Positions 11,772-22,203 of a stretch of 64,000 nucleotides of DNA are shown one piece after another. The DNA is from Apostichopus japonicus (Eukaryota; Echinodermata; Holothuroidea; Aspidochirotida; Stichopodidae), in contig NC_092575.1 in the NCBI RefSeq assembly GCF_037975245.1, positions 13,071,001 through 13,135,000 on the forward strand, read 5' to 3'. The notes under the pieces were generated by a model that worked only from the letters and a program-made list of their open reading frames with translations, made no database searches and had not been told where the DNA came from. Each line of letters begins with the position of its first letter. Within the stretch, counting starts at the first letter, position 1. A program made the position numbers and the translations under genes.

Positions 11772-14021
11772 GGTTGTTCCATATAATTCAATTATTAAAA
11801 TATGATATCCAAAATCTCCCCATGATGATAAATAAAGTGTTTGATAACAAATAATTTAAGCATGAAGAGTTATTTTGTAACTGACTTGTCTCAATCTACA
11901 GACACATGAACATTGTTATTGTAAAACTATCAGACTTTGATTTACTTCTGTTGAGACTGAGCTCAGTGAACTTTGAGTTTTATGCCCGAGAATTAGTTTG
12001 CTTGTCTGAAAGATGCAAATGTCAAAAGTCAAAGTCGGAATAGACATTATACACAACATGCACGGTTTGCATCGTGTGTGGGCCTGAAAAATGGTATAAA
12101 TCAATCAACACATGTGAGTATAGACTATATACGGCTAGATTAGACTGAATGTTCCCCCGAAAGCTACTTGCAATCTTACCCTTCCTCCCCATCCCCATTC
12201 CCGTCTCCATCCCACCCCTATGCCATCACCTAATCCACTCCCACACATTCCTTGCTCACCCACCACACATCAACTTTATTAACATATCATACCTCCGTAT
12301 AATCCGCTTGCTAAACCAATCCACAAATTTCGGTTCTGCGATGTCATGGAGGAGAGCTCGTTTAGAATAAAGTCGTTTTCAGCAGCTGTTTCTATGGCAA
12401 CCAGATCCATTCCTCGTCGAGTACAGTAAGATCTAGCATCTTGTTGTTGGAGAGGTTCGTTATCGACAACGAGATAACAACTATCTTCAAATCCCCCAAT
12501 CTGACCCTCTGGACATTCTGAAAAAGAAGAAAAAGAAAAGAATATAAAATATGTAAGAATTAACCTTTTGGCAGAATTAACTATTAGCACATAATGTGAG
12601 AATTTTCGTTTTCACAAACTAAGGAGAAAACTATAAGTTCCATGCATATCAGTATACAGCAAACACTTCAACATCCTAACCCTACCCCCGCCCCCCACCC
12701 CTTGTACACAGACCCTTTCTTTCCATTTTGCAAAACGGATAGAAACCTCCATCCCGCTATATTTCTCGCCAATCTTAACTCAGACTTACTGGACCTTCCA
12801 CTCGCCAATCTTTCCATATAGCACCTTTCCCATAGCTACCGCATCACAGCCCACGTTCTAGGAAAACATGCTTTCCTCCAGTGCTTAAATGGATTATATT
12901 AAATAATCGAAAATCATATTACAAATGGTAAAATCTCAACCAAGGCGTGTCTTCTACGTATTAATATATAGGAGTTACCTTATGATATTTCGTTATTGAA
13001 AAACATGCTGGTAGATCTTCAAAAAAATATTAACCAGCATAAATACTTATTTTAGTTTAATTTTCATTTCATGACTGCGCTATTAACTGCGTTATATTGT
13101 CCACGATTTGCACGGACTACATTTCACACCTCACCATATGGTCGGCTGGATAACTATTATTTCCAGAGCTGGATTTCAACTTAAAAAAGTTAAATCGAAT
13201 GACCAACCAAAAAGGGTATATAGTCATACGTCATGAGACCATGTATGCAGATAACTTTTGTGATCGATATTATGTATATATAGGAAGTTGGAAGTACATT
13301 GGAAGTACAGTCTGCTTAAACTAACATATTATACCAACGAAATGATCTGTTTAAATCATTCTGCAACAGATGGAAATAGGATAAGTCGTGTGTGTATTGT
13401 GTACATTATATAGCGCTAGACAGAAAACAATCCGAACAGAGTTTAAACATATATTACTGTCGACTTGGACGAAGACTAGCATAATGCCGCCAACCCCCCC
13501 CCCCCACCCCCTCCCTACCACAAGTATGAGGGGAACGAAACAGAAACTTCTGTCCGAATATCGAGAATTCGCGCAAGGCATGAATATTCTTCCTTGTTAC
13601 CCTCTTACGGGATTTCTTACTCATTTCGCAATAAAAATTCAAGACTTGCTTATGTGTGGTCCTGTTAGTCCTGTACATATACAGTATAAGCCATCTGTGG
13701 TACGGAACCGACCTTCAGAGCTAAATTTACGTTTTCATACATGAACCTTATGCTATCTTGAAAAAAGTCGAACTCTAGAAGGAAAAATGGGAGTATTTCT
13801 TCTCTTTTTTCTTCCAACTTACCCAACCCCGCGTAGATGCGACGCCACTACCATAATGCGGCATGAGAAGTAGGTAATCATGTAAAATATATATCTACAA
13901 TGTGAGCAGAGAATAATTCAAGAACAGATGAAAACTTACCTGTCAGACACGCTGACTGGTCAAGGCAAAATATAACTGTAGAGAAAATAATTTTCAGCGT
14001 TCGAAAAGAAGTCGTCGCCAT
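8534..14021 (-). CDS. Secreted C-type lectin with a FAMeT-like domain inserted in the CTLD (5 exons, 335 aa)
   Basis: Join of 14021-13940, 12517-12293, 11049-10888, 9830-9552 and 8793-8534, minus strand. All introns are GT-AG and phase 1; total coding length is 1008 nt. Residues 1-27 form a signal peptide. Residues 28-102 are the first CTLD half, with C29, C41 and C59 and the WIGL motif at 93-96. Residues 103-249 are a FAMeT (Methyltransf_FA, PF12248-type) domain. Residues 250-335 are the second CTLD half, with C280, C295 and C303. The six cysteines fit a long-form CTLD (29-41, 59-303, 280-295). The usual EPN/QPD calcium and sugar motif is replaced by QAP, and WND by W290-K-D, so classical sugar binding is doubtful. 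The protein is probably an extracellular recognition factor. Skipping exons 3 and 4 leaves an intact 188-residue lectin. Exon borders are predicted, not confirmed by transcripts. Confidence 0.82.
8794..9551 (-). other. Lectin intron 4
   Basis: A GT-AG intron of 758 bp with a C/T-rich tract at 9403-9490 (CCCCTCCCC-type repeats), which is also an acceptable local G-quadruplex/i-motif candidate. No other feature is seen. Confidence 0.55.
9552..9830 (-). CDS. Lectin gene exon 4: second half of the FAMeT-like domain
   Basis: 93 codons, phase 1 at both ends; acceptor TACAG at the 5' side and donor GTAAGTAT after 9552. The exon 3/4 junction reads [17 protein letters not shown], aligning with YEIVIGGWGNTKSVIRR of the family. 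The end, [20 protein letters not shown], matches the family's P-x-P-x-x-Y-V-G-F-x-T-G-x-G-x-x-G-x-W terminus. With exon 3 this makes a complete domain of about 145 residues. Confidence 0.78.
9831..10887 (-). other. Lectin intron 3
   Basis: A GT-AG intron of 1.06 kb containing C-rich tracts near 10180 and 10378-10402. An antisense open frame of 116 codons (10466-10816, plus strand) resembles nothing I know and includes a palindromic GCTGAGCGAC patch; I treat it as chance. Confidence 0.55.
10888..11049 (-). CDS. Lectin gene exon 3: first half of the FAMeT-like domain
   Basis: 54 codons, phase 1 in and 1 out. The acceptor GTAG precedes a Gly run. The peptide reads [20 protein letters not shown], then [16 protein letters not shown], and ends SYEI. 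The pattern F-x-V(4-6)-D-A-x-V-x-L ... YEI matches the N-terminal strands of FAMeT/Methyltransf_FA domains, where YEIVIGG normally follows. Confidence 0.75.
11233..11473. repeat. (TA)n / TATACA microsatellite
   Basis: About 240 bp of TATATACA-type and pure TA repeats in lectin intron 2. Long frames of alternating Tyr-Ile that cross it on both strands are artefacts of the repeat. Confidence 0.95.
11500..11625 (-). repeat. Degenerate tRNA-derived SINE or tRNA pseudogene
   Basis: On the minus strand, GGCCTAGTTGGTTAGGGTG resembles a pol III A box/D arm. About 35 nt later GGGATAGAATC resembles a decayed B box. The stretch between would be the anticodon arm, CCGCGTACAAAGCGG. The acceptor stem does not pair, so it is not a functional tRNA. 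Confidence 0.5.
11718..11763. repeat. (AT)n microsatellite
   Basis: An uninterrupted AT run of about 46 bp in lectin intron 2. Confidence 0.9.
12293..12517 (-). CDS. Lectin gene exon 2: N-terminal half of the CTLD
   Basis: The acceptor is a pyrimidine tract then CAG (12520-12518); the donor GTATGA follows 12293. It encodes 75 codons beginning ECPEG. They include GFEDSCY, the helix block with [17 protein letters not shown], and RNLWIGL. This order (C-P-x-G, SCY, A-x-x-x-C, LA/VAIE, WIGL) is the diagnostic first half of a C-type lectin domain. Confidence 0.88.
12518..13939 (-). other. Lectin intron 1
   Basis: A GT-AG intron of 1.4 kb. It contains a poly-C/C-rich patch near 13494-13515 and otherwise unremarkable AT-rich DNA. 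Open frames at 13351-13744 on both strands cross the C-rich patch and resemble no protein. Confidence 0.6.
13940..14021 (-). CDS. Lectin gene exon 1: start codon and signal peptide
   Basis: ATG at 14021-14019 opens 27 codons: a short basic N-region, a hydrophobic core ([10 protein letters not shown]) and a likely cleavage zone around QSACLTG. The exon ends at 13940 before GTAAG (a consensus donor), phase 1. I chose this ATG because it gives a proper signal peptide and matches the phase of the next exon. Confidence 0.8.
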
Positions 14022-14501
14022 TATTAGCTAGTTCGGGTGAACCCCTAAAGAACAGCCAGTAAAGGAACTGGATACACATGCAGTTGAAGTTATCAGAATA
14101 TCACCCACTGAATCGAGACGTTTATCTTGAACAGACTATGCGGGGGCTGCTCAGTATATCCACAGAACTGCGCTGTATGTTTCCGGTTAGTAAGCTAAGT
14201 AAACCTCTCTTGGTAGAATAACACAATCCGTCGCGTTGTATTCTTTGATTGATTGGACATATTAAACTATGATATATATGTGTATTACACAGATATTATA
14301 CTTAAAGGGGTTCATGCAGTGGCGTCTTCAAGGGGAATGGGGAAACATGTCCCTCCCACCCAACATCATTTTCGGTCCCCCCCCCACCCCATCCCCTAGA
14401 ATGAAAATTGCCACGTTCGAAAAATAAACCTTGTAAAAAGCAGGTATAGGAAGATAAAGAAATCTTTTGCTCAACTGAATATAATTTAAAGGCGTCTATT
14501 A

Positions 14502-15345
14502 GACCGACAGCCCAGTGCACTTTGATCAAACGAACGAGGTACCAATATCTGAGTATTGGAACATTTGTGGAAAAACCCAGTTTATCCAAAAGTGGATGTC
14601 TGCCGTGGTCGCTCTGCTGCATGTGGCCCCTGGGGCCGGTTAAAGGGGGCCCAAAAATGCATCTGATCAAACGAACGAGGTACCACTTGAAACCAATGTC
14701 AACTTAATGCATGAATGCCACATAGTACTGAATGGCCCATGCCAGACAAATTTTCTGCTGCTAAGGGCCCGCCAGACGCCCCCAAATATGGCCCAAATGC
14801 CCGTTAGCGTAGCGTAGCATTGACCCAGATTAAATATGCAAGGTACCACTCAAAACCGGTTTGGAATGCTCGGGTTGATCTTACAGACTATGGAAATCAT
14901 CATGCCAGACAAATTTTCTGCTACAAAGGGCCCGCCAGACGCCCCAAAAGGGCCTATAAAAATGCATTTGATCAAACGAACGAGGTACCACTTGAAACCA
15001 ATGTCAACTTAATGCATGAATGCCACAAAGTACTGAATGGCCTATGCCAGACAAATTTTCTACTGCTAAGGGCCCGCCAGACGCCCCCAAATATGGCCCA
15101 AAATGCCCATTATCGTAGCATTGACCCAGATTAAATATGCAAGGTACCACTCAAAACCGGTTTGGAACCACACAAAAACAATATTAAATGCAAAGGTACT
15201 TTCCACAGAGTAAAGAACTGCCAATGCAAGACAAATTTTCTTCTGCATAGGTCCCACCAGATAGAAAGAATAGGTGGCCCAATGTGGCCCTATATATGGG
15301 TCTAAAGAATTGGATATATGTGCCTTGTAACGTGACATTTCAAGC
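14502..15345 (+). repeat. Left inverted arm of the foldback element
   Basis: It contains two copies of the module starting GATCAAACGAACGAGG (near 14664 and 14969) and two of the module ending AATATGCAAGGTACCACTCA (near 14833 and 15133). The inner limit is set where the pairing TGTGCCTTGTAACGTGACAT with the right arm fades. Confidence 0.75.
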
Positions 15346-15529
15346 TCATGATTATATTGTTTCCAGCATAAATTGGAGTTACTGTACACAAGACCAGTGT
15401 TTTATCCTATTTAGCTATTCGCTGCTCTAAGCAAAATAAAGATAACACTTTCACCTAAGCCTCTAAATATTTTCGGATTTGCTGGCCTGGGCAAAAATCA
15501 CAGTTCCCCACATTATAATTCTAGCACTC

Positions 15530-15760
15530 TGAGGAAGAGTCTTGCCTGGCTTGGATCCACAGAACTACGGTTGGAAGAGCAAGAATGGGTGCTACAGCCC
15601 TGACTGGTTTGAGGGACCGGCTCTCCCAGATCATCTATTCCAAGAGGGGGAACTGAGCGAAGATTTTCAAAGTAGCCGACCAGACGTGGCTTCCGAGTTT
15701 GATGCCGATGATTCAAGTACTGAACCATCTTGGAGTGATGACTCCGACAATGAAACATAG
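15530..15760 (+). CDS. Short protein-like frame inside the foldback element
   Basis: The frame is open from a TGA near 15528 to TAG at 15758-15760. It encodes QNYGWKSKNGCYSPDWFEGP, then a strongly acidic Ser/Asp/Glu tail ending DDSDNET. The composition is protein-like: a Trp/Cys/aromatic block then an acidic tail. There is no convincing upstream exon, though the GAG at 15530 could be a splice acceptor. The W-x-x-x-x-G...P-x-W-F...P-D layout faintly recalls C-terminal tails of uncharacterised invertebrate transposon proteins, but I cannot name a family. It may be the last exon of a lost transposase or of a captured host gene. Confidence 0.3.
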
Positions 15761-17039
15761 ATTTGAGCTTCCATTGTCTTTAAAGAATCAAGTTCATGGG
15801 AATACTTAATTTTCATAAACTTACTAATGATTCTTTTGAGATCTGTCTGAATGGCAAATGCAGTGTCTTTTTACAATGCCCACACTCCAGTGTTTAATCA
15901 CTGTCAAGAGACATGAATTCTCAGTTCTTATACTTCGAACCTAACATGTGTCATGTTCAGAGTAATCACATAGTGATCTTTTGTTACTATCTTTGCCAAT
16001 TATGATTTTAGTACATTTTAAACTAGCAAGATGACTTTCTTGAAAGGTAAAAGATTCCTTCATAGATGAAAACAAAAACCCTCATCTAGCATTCATATTT
16101 CTGAAAAATGGATGCCACATCTATTTGTTGGACTTGTTACAAGCTATTCGAATTGAATTAGTGTAATGATGGAAGTTCTAAAAGACCAAGATGGAGTAAT
16201 ATACGCCAATTACTCATTTTATATCTTGTATCAAGGAATGGAGTCATACGTGGTGATATCAGTATTTGTTTGTTCAATCTTAGCTATTTAAGTCCTTTAA
16301 AGAGTGTACCTAGCATAAAGGTACATATACATTTCTATGCTTCAATTATGTATCTTTTAAAAACCATATTGGACAGTTTCAACCCAAACCTTTATCGTTA
16401 AGTACACGTTAAAAAGCATTTTCACCATTGTTTGATAATTGTTTCTTTGTCTGAGCTTAAGAAACAAAACAATCTCTTTTGTTCGACTACATGTATGTCT
16501 TAAGATGACACTTACGCGTTCTTTCTCAAGATTTTAAACTTTGTAGATTTACAATGCTAACGTAAACACAGTGTTTTAAGATACAAAATGATTTTGGGTT
16601 TCTTATTTACAATACATAAACTGATTTTAATCTGCTCCAGTGTTTCCAGCGAAACAAAGTAACTGCCAAGTTAAACACTGCTCACGATACAAAGTACTGA
16701 CTGGATAAAAGGAAAAAGAATGGATAAAAGGAAAAAGAATGGATTTGAGAATGCATTATAACTGTCAGGATCTCCCTCAAAGACTGAGTTCGCGTCATTT
16801 TTGTTTTGCTCAATGAAATGTTCAGTAATTGATACACCTACTAGTATACTAATCTCATTATTCCATTGGCCTATGTAGCGGGAAGGAATTTGAATAATTC
16901 AGGATGTTCTTGATTGTTATAGATTGGTTTCTTGTGGTATCTTAACTATTTAACTATGCATAATTTTTTTTACATGTGGTGGGCACTTTGCAGAAGAAAA
17001 TTTGTCTTGTATTGGCATTTCTTTACTCTGTGGAATGCT
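15761..17039. other. AT-rich core of the foldback element
   Basis: No open frame of note. One 18-bp tandem duplication (GGATAAAAGGAAAAAGAAT) lies near 16704-16740. Confidence 0.4.
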
Positions 17040-17850
17040 ACAAATGTCATGTCACAAGGCACATATAGTCTGCATCGATATACAATTCATTAGGCCCATA
17101 TAGGGCCGCATTGGGCCACCTATACTTTCTATCTGGTGGGACCTATGCAGAAGAAAATTTGTCTTGCATTGGCAGTTCTTTACACTGTGGAAAGTACCTT
17201 TGCATTTAATATTAGTTTTGTGTGGTACCAACTATGATTGATCATGGCCCATTTGGGGGCCCTTTTTTAGTGTGTCTGTTAGCCCGTTTGTAGCAGAAAA
17301 TTTGTCTGGCATGATGATTTCCATAGTCTGTAAGATCAACCCGAACATTCCAAACCGGTTTTGAGTGGTACCTTGCATATTTAACCTGGGTCAACGCTAC
17401 GCTAACGGGCATTTGGGCCATATTTGGGGGCGTCTGGCGGGCCCTTAGCAGCAGAAAATTTGTCTGGCATAGGCCATTCAGTACTTTGTGGCATTCATGC
17501 ATTAAGTTGACATTGGTTTCAAGTGGTACCTCGTTCGTTTGATCAGATGCATTTTTTTAGGGGCCCTTCTTGGGCGTCTGGCGGGCCCTTTGCAGCAGAA
17601 AATTTGTCTGGCATGGGCCATTCAGTACTATGTGGCATTCATGCATTAAGTTGACATTGGTTTCAAGTGGTACCTCGTTCGTTTGATCAGATGCATTTTT
17701 GGGCCCCTTTAACCGGCCCCAGGGGCCACATGCAGCAGAGCGACCACGGCAGACAGCCACTTTTGGATATACTGGGTTTTTCCACAAATGTTCCAATACT
17801 CAGATATTGGTACCTCGTTCGTTTGATCAAAGTGCACTGGGCTGCCGGTC
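17040..17850 (-). repeat. Right inverted arm of the foldback element
   Basis: Mirror copy of 14502-15345 with the same modules. GAAAATTTGTCTGGCAT blocks lie near 17296, 17455 and 17598, and TGGTACCTCGTTCGTTTGAT lies near 17525, 17669 and 17809. Confidence 0.75.
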
Positions 17851-19435
17851 TATATCATCAAACTTCTGCTGATTTGAAGCTGACATAATCTCTGGAAATA
17901 ATGAAAACCGCAAAAGCTCAGGGGCACTTCGCCTCCTTTACCCCACCAGGGGCCTTTTGAATAGCATCTGTACCCTACATCGAAATGGATTCGCGCCCTG
18001 GGCTCACGCTGACCCCTCTAGCGTTAGCTGTGTGCCCGCCCCACCCCCATGTTGCTCTCATTTTACTGTATCTGTCCAATTTGAGCGTTAAATGTGAAAT
18101 ACAAATATTTTACAATGTTTTCGTCAGAAATCCGCCTACTTATAAGGAGCTATAGACAATATAGTGTAATTGGTCAGTAATGGAGTGGAACACCTCTCCC
18201 TGTTCAAGATCAGCAAATGTAAAGCAGAATTTTAATATGCTCAATTTGTAAGTTGCCAGAGTGTATAACCTCTTTAAGGATACCTAAGTTCACATAGGCT
18301 ACAAGTTCTGTTTACTTTTAATGCAGAAAATTATCCGACTTTAAAGGATAATAGTTCCGGAACCATTTTTTTTCGATTCAAGAGGAAACATTACAGTCAT
18401 AATAACTCGTGTATCATGTATCTCTAAGTGCGTTCGTATGTTTGCGTATAAGCAATGATGATTTTGCGCATGCTCGTAACCAGCCTTTGTGGTGTGCGGG
18501 GGAAAGAGCGAAATTGTTGTCCCGATCTAAGATTCAGAATATTTCAGTTTACTAAACCCTTGTATTGATATGACTTTCTATGACACCATATAATGCTGTA
18601 CCCCTATATTTTAGGGTCGTTGAACCCGATTCCTAAGTAGGGGATCCCCTCCCCACCCCTGAAATTTACTGAGTGAAAATTCCTGAGTGAACAGAAAGAT
18701 TCCGCAGCACGGAGCTGACGGATGGGTGCACTATATTATCGAGGAAATGTGAAGAAATCCTGTTTGACAAGCGCTGCGTGAGTATTGTGTAAGGGGCAGG
18801 GGGAGTATTGTGATGGGCAGTGGCGTAAGATCCAGGGGCGCCGAAGGAAAAACTTCAACTCCAATCCTCCCAGTTGTCCCTAACAACAACAAGAAAAGAT
18901 AGATGCACATCAAAGCATTGCATTTCGAAGAAATTTACGTTTGTTCTCTCTGACATGTATTTTATTCGTTGTTTTCGATAGGATTCATGGTCCTATACAC
19001 CAGAGACACACCATTGCCATGAACAAATATGTCCCTATACAATTTCAAAAAGGACTATAAAGTTTGCGGTGTATAGTATTCGGTGAAATAATTGTTTGGT
19101 TTTTCGCGCCGACAGAATTACAGGACACCTTTACTGCTATACTGTATGTGTATATACACTTTGATGAGGGCTAGTGCATTGGAGTGCCCAAGGGGTCGGA
19201 GCACGGCCTATTTTGAAATTAATATGGATGAAATTTTTATGCATTTTATACATTACATTCGGTATCGTTTGTAAGCTACAAATGTTACATGAGTATAAAA
19301 TATTAATTAGGACCCCACACTATTTTCTTGTAACGGCTATGTAGCCTTTTGGACCTGATTAAACTTAGCAGGATATTGCATTGTCATTCCCATTTTTATA
19401 ACATTGTAAATACATTTTAACACTATATATTAAGT
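17851..19435. other. Intergenic; no gene recognised
   Basis: CAGTGGCGTAAG near 18826 resembles one end of the hAT-like MITE family seen at 19436, but I could not find a partner end. No coding signal is seen. Confidence 0.35.
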
Positions 19436-19711
19436 CAGTGGCGTAGGAAGGTACTTTTGAGTGGGGGGGGGGGGCTGAAGACTGATGGCCGGCCTGGGGG
19501 AGGGGTTTAAGGGGAATAATTGGAATTTTGTGAATTTCCAGGTGGCCTTAGATGCAATTTGGTGCTCCAAATGAGATTTTTTTCTCATTTGGAAATGAAA
19601 AAGGGGTTTTCTGACTTGCGAAGCGGGGGAGGGGGCGGAATGATACTTCCGCCCCCCATATTTTTCACTGGGGGCCTGGCGCCCCCCAGCCCCCCGGTTC
19701 CTACGCCCTTG
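19436..19711. mobile_element. hAT-like MITE (276 bp) with 8-bp target duplication
   Basis: The ends are CAGTGGCGTAGGAA and the reverse complement of CAAGGGCGTAGGAACC. Perfect 8-bp direct repeats TATTAAGT flank it at 19428-19435 and 19712-19719. The interior has G/C-rich text and a hairpin around CCAAATGAGA. An 8-bp duplication and CAGTGGCG ends fit non-autonomous hAT elements. Confidence 0.88.
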
Positions 19712-21483
19712 TATTAAGTGTTCATAAAGTTTTGCGATGAACAGAACCTACCAGATTTTCTTCTTGTATATATCACATAGATACTACATGCAACGATAAC
19801 GTACGGCACCTGTAACATGATAAAGTAATTAGAGACTTTCCAATCACGAACATTATACGAAGTATAAACTTGCAAAATGTAAATATGTAAAAATGACGTC
19901 ATGATATCGTTATGCGCTCTCTACCGTTTGGGACATAAATCAATAAGGTATTACTAATCAGCATTGTAGCCAAGAGACATTTCTTTCCACGTGCGGGAAG
20001 TCAAAAAGATGCGCTACTTATCAAATAGTATCATGAATGTATGAAATAAGTTTTGTGATGGAACCTGTGAGCTTCCATAGGTACATTATTAGGAGAATAG
20101 CACCTCATTGGGCCACGGATTCAGTGGCTGCGCACATTCCGGTCGCAGAGAGGGTTTCGATACGCAAGGACCCTGGACAGATCTAACGAACAATAAATAG
20201 TCTCACTAGGCTGTCAATATGGATTTCCTTCAAGACATGGAAGAATTTAGATTACGAGATTACAAGTAAAAAATACTCCCTCTATTTGAAGGAGTGAAGC
20301 TTTACTTGAAATGCTTGTTTATAACAAATTTGGATCCGATTAAATAATCTGTTATGTTATGTAGTCAATCAAATTCATTATTTCTTGCGTATGTCTGTTA
20401 TTGGTCGCTAAAACTTGACTAACCTGAACGTCAGAACATCAATTTTCTCAAACTTTCAACACAAAACAGTACATGTTGTAGATCGGTGTAGATATGGTAT
20501 ATCTATTCTCTCTCGAACGGACTCGTTGTTCATCAATTGATGTAACTCCGTCATGAATATATGGTTACCGGTTGGCGGGGGTAGCAATCAACAACTACAT
20601 GTTTAAATGCTTATGCACTACAATTGAAATTACTTGAAAGAGATTGGAGTGATGCAAATTACGTAGGTCTAACAGTAAAGTACTTCACAGGCCATGTATG
20701 TATGAGATCACTGACTAGGACGAAAATGTTTGACTATTGTCGTGTATATATGCGTGCACACAAAGCAAATTTGATGCGCGCGCTGCCTAATCAATGGTTC
20801 ACATAGTAGGGATTGTGTACGCGCGTCTATGAAACGTGAGTACCATGTCGTCATAAACAGTCGTTTTCAACTAAAACATCTCTGTTTTCATTCCACAATC
20901 GTCCATTACAACACCTATTGAACATTCTTCTACTTTTACTCTATGTAGTGTGCAAGTCTCAGTTCGTATACAAGTCGCTCTTTGTAACGTAAATGACCAA
21001 CCATTCTGATCAGGGTTATTGAAGGAACCGAAAGCCATTTGAACAGGCATGCATGAGAGGTTAGTAATTAACATACTAAACAATCTTGTACGTACTTTGT
21101 TTATGAAATCGGTTGTTTTTCGTTCTTGGTATGAATAGTATACTATACCTATAAAGATTGTAGAACCTCTGGCTTTGTCGCATAAATATGATAACTTCTC
21201 CGCAAAAAGCTGCGAATATGGTCTGCAAATACTATACAGTCACAAAAAAACTACTAGATCTGCTAAAATGTCAACAAACTTTCAAAAGCTAATCAACGTT
21301 TCTTTTCAGTTTCGGATGATCCATATTCTTGATATTGATAACTTTGTGATAAGTATCGTATTCACTTGTTTTTTTTTTCTCCATTTATTCAGCATATTTT
21401 ATATTTTTAATATAGCATATACATATTGTTATAATTATAATCACCTTTTACAATTCTTGCATAGAACATGTTTTAATGAAATT
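19712..21483. other. Intergenic; one cysteine-rich minus-strand frame
   Basis: The minus-strand frame 21083-20871 includes NGWSFTLQRATC and RTETCTLHRVKVEEC. It has a faint likeness to exon 4 of the lectin gene ([17 protein letters not shown]) but no clear splice acceptor. The rest shows no feature. Confidence 0.3.
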
Positions 21484-22203
21484 TCAAGAACGGAACAACT
21501 CTGGGCATTCAGAAAATGCCTGTTGTAATTGAATATAACTTACTTTATCTTTCTTACACTTACTTGATTTTGAATGGATATAACGTTCAACATCAATTGC
21601 AAACTTAAATTTATAGAAAAATTCGCAAATATTTGGTAAGTTCTTATTTCGCTTACAATCATAAATATAATACTTCATGTGTATTATAAGAAAATTATAT
21701 GGGTGACTATATCTATTTCCGTACCCGAAAAAAATATTTCGTTTTGAAAAGAAGAATTGTTGCTTTAAAAACCGATTCTCTACGTCTAATATGAAAGACC
21801 CAGTAAAATTACAGTCCCAAAATAGATATTCGATATTCTCAGTTTTTCTGTTACAGAAGGAACAGACCTCTGTATCATTTATACCCATCAACGCTAAAAG
21901 TTTATTTGTTGCAATAATACGGTGTAAAAATTTAAACTGAAAGTATTGGAGCTTTGCATCTAATACAGTGTAGTATGGAATCTTAAAAAACCTGTCCCAG
22001 TATTTTTTGGTCAGATCTTTAAAGGAGCAACTCCACTTCTCTCTCGCAGTCGGAACTTTTGATAAACTATGTAAATACATTTTATAGATATGCTGAGAGA
22101 TAGAGCTAGCCAGAATGGCATTAAAATACATGATAGTATTGTTGTTCATAACTTGTTTGCATGGTGACATAGATTTCACTGAAATGTGTTGTACCATGAT
22201 CAT
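21484..22203 (-). pseudogene. 5'-truncated LINE: C-terminal zinc-knuckle region of an L1/Tx1-like ORF2
   Basis: The open frame encodes 239 residues. A W-x(n)-F-x(n)-Q-F-K-F-L-H-R-I-I block is followed by TNKLLALMGI, then C-x-F-C...E-x-x-x-x-L-F-W-x-C (CSFCNRKTENIEYLFWDC). This is the reverse-transcriptase-associated zinc-binding (zf-RVT) tail of LINE ORF2 proteins. No reverse transcriptase palm motifs lie upstream (a stop in frame at about 22230), so only the 3' end was inserted or kept. The last residues are Lys/Cys-rich, and AT-rich DNA follows. Confidence 0.8.

Larger units (their letters stand above)
11050..12292 (-). other. Lectin intron 2, with microsatellites and a tRNA-like SINE
   Basis: A GT-AG intron of 1.24 kb. 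It is filled by long TA/TATACA microsatellites and a degenerate tRNA-derived sequence, which are listed separately. Confidence 0.6.
14502..17850. mobile_element. Foldback-type DNA transposon with about 0.8 kb inverted arms
   Basis: The left end (GACCGACAGCCCAGTGCACT at 14502) is the reverse complement, with one mismatch, of the right end at 17831-17850. Inverted similarity continues through internal modules to about 15345 on the left and 17040 on the right. Flanks are TA at 14500-14501 and TA at 17851-17852 (TAT if the ends are shifted), a likely short target duplication. Each arm contains repeated modules of about 200-300 bp built from ATCAAACGAACGAGGTACCA and GACAAATTTTCTGCTGCTAA with GGGCCCGCCAGACGCCC. 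The 1.7 kb centre is AT-rich and holds one short protein-like frame. Architecture matches foldback elements; no transposase is seen, so it is probably non-autonomous. Confidence 0.82.

Noticed and set aside
13351-13744. Overlapping 70-120 codon frames on both strands
   Set aside because: They cross a C-rich run within lectin intron 1 and look like nothing known.
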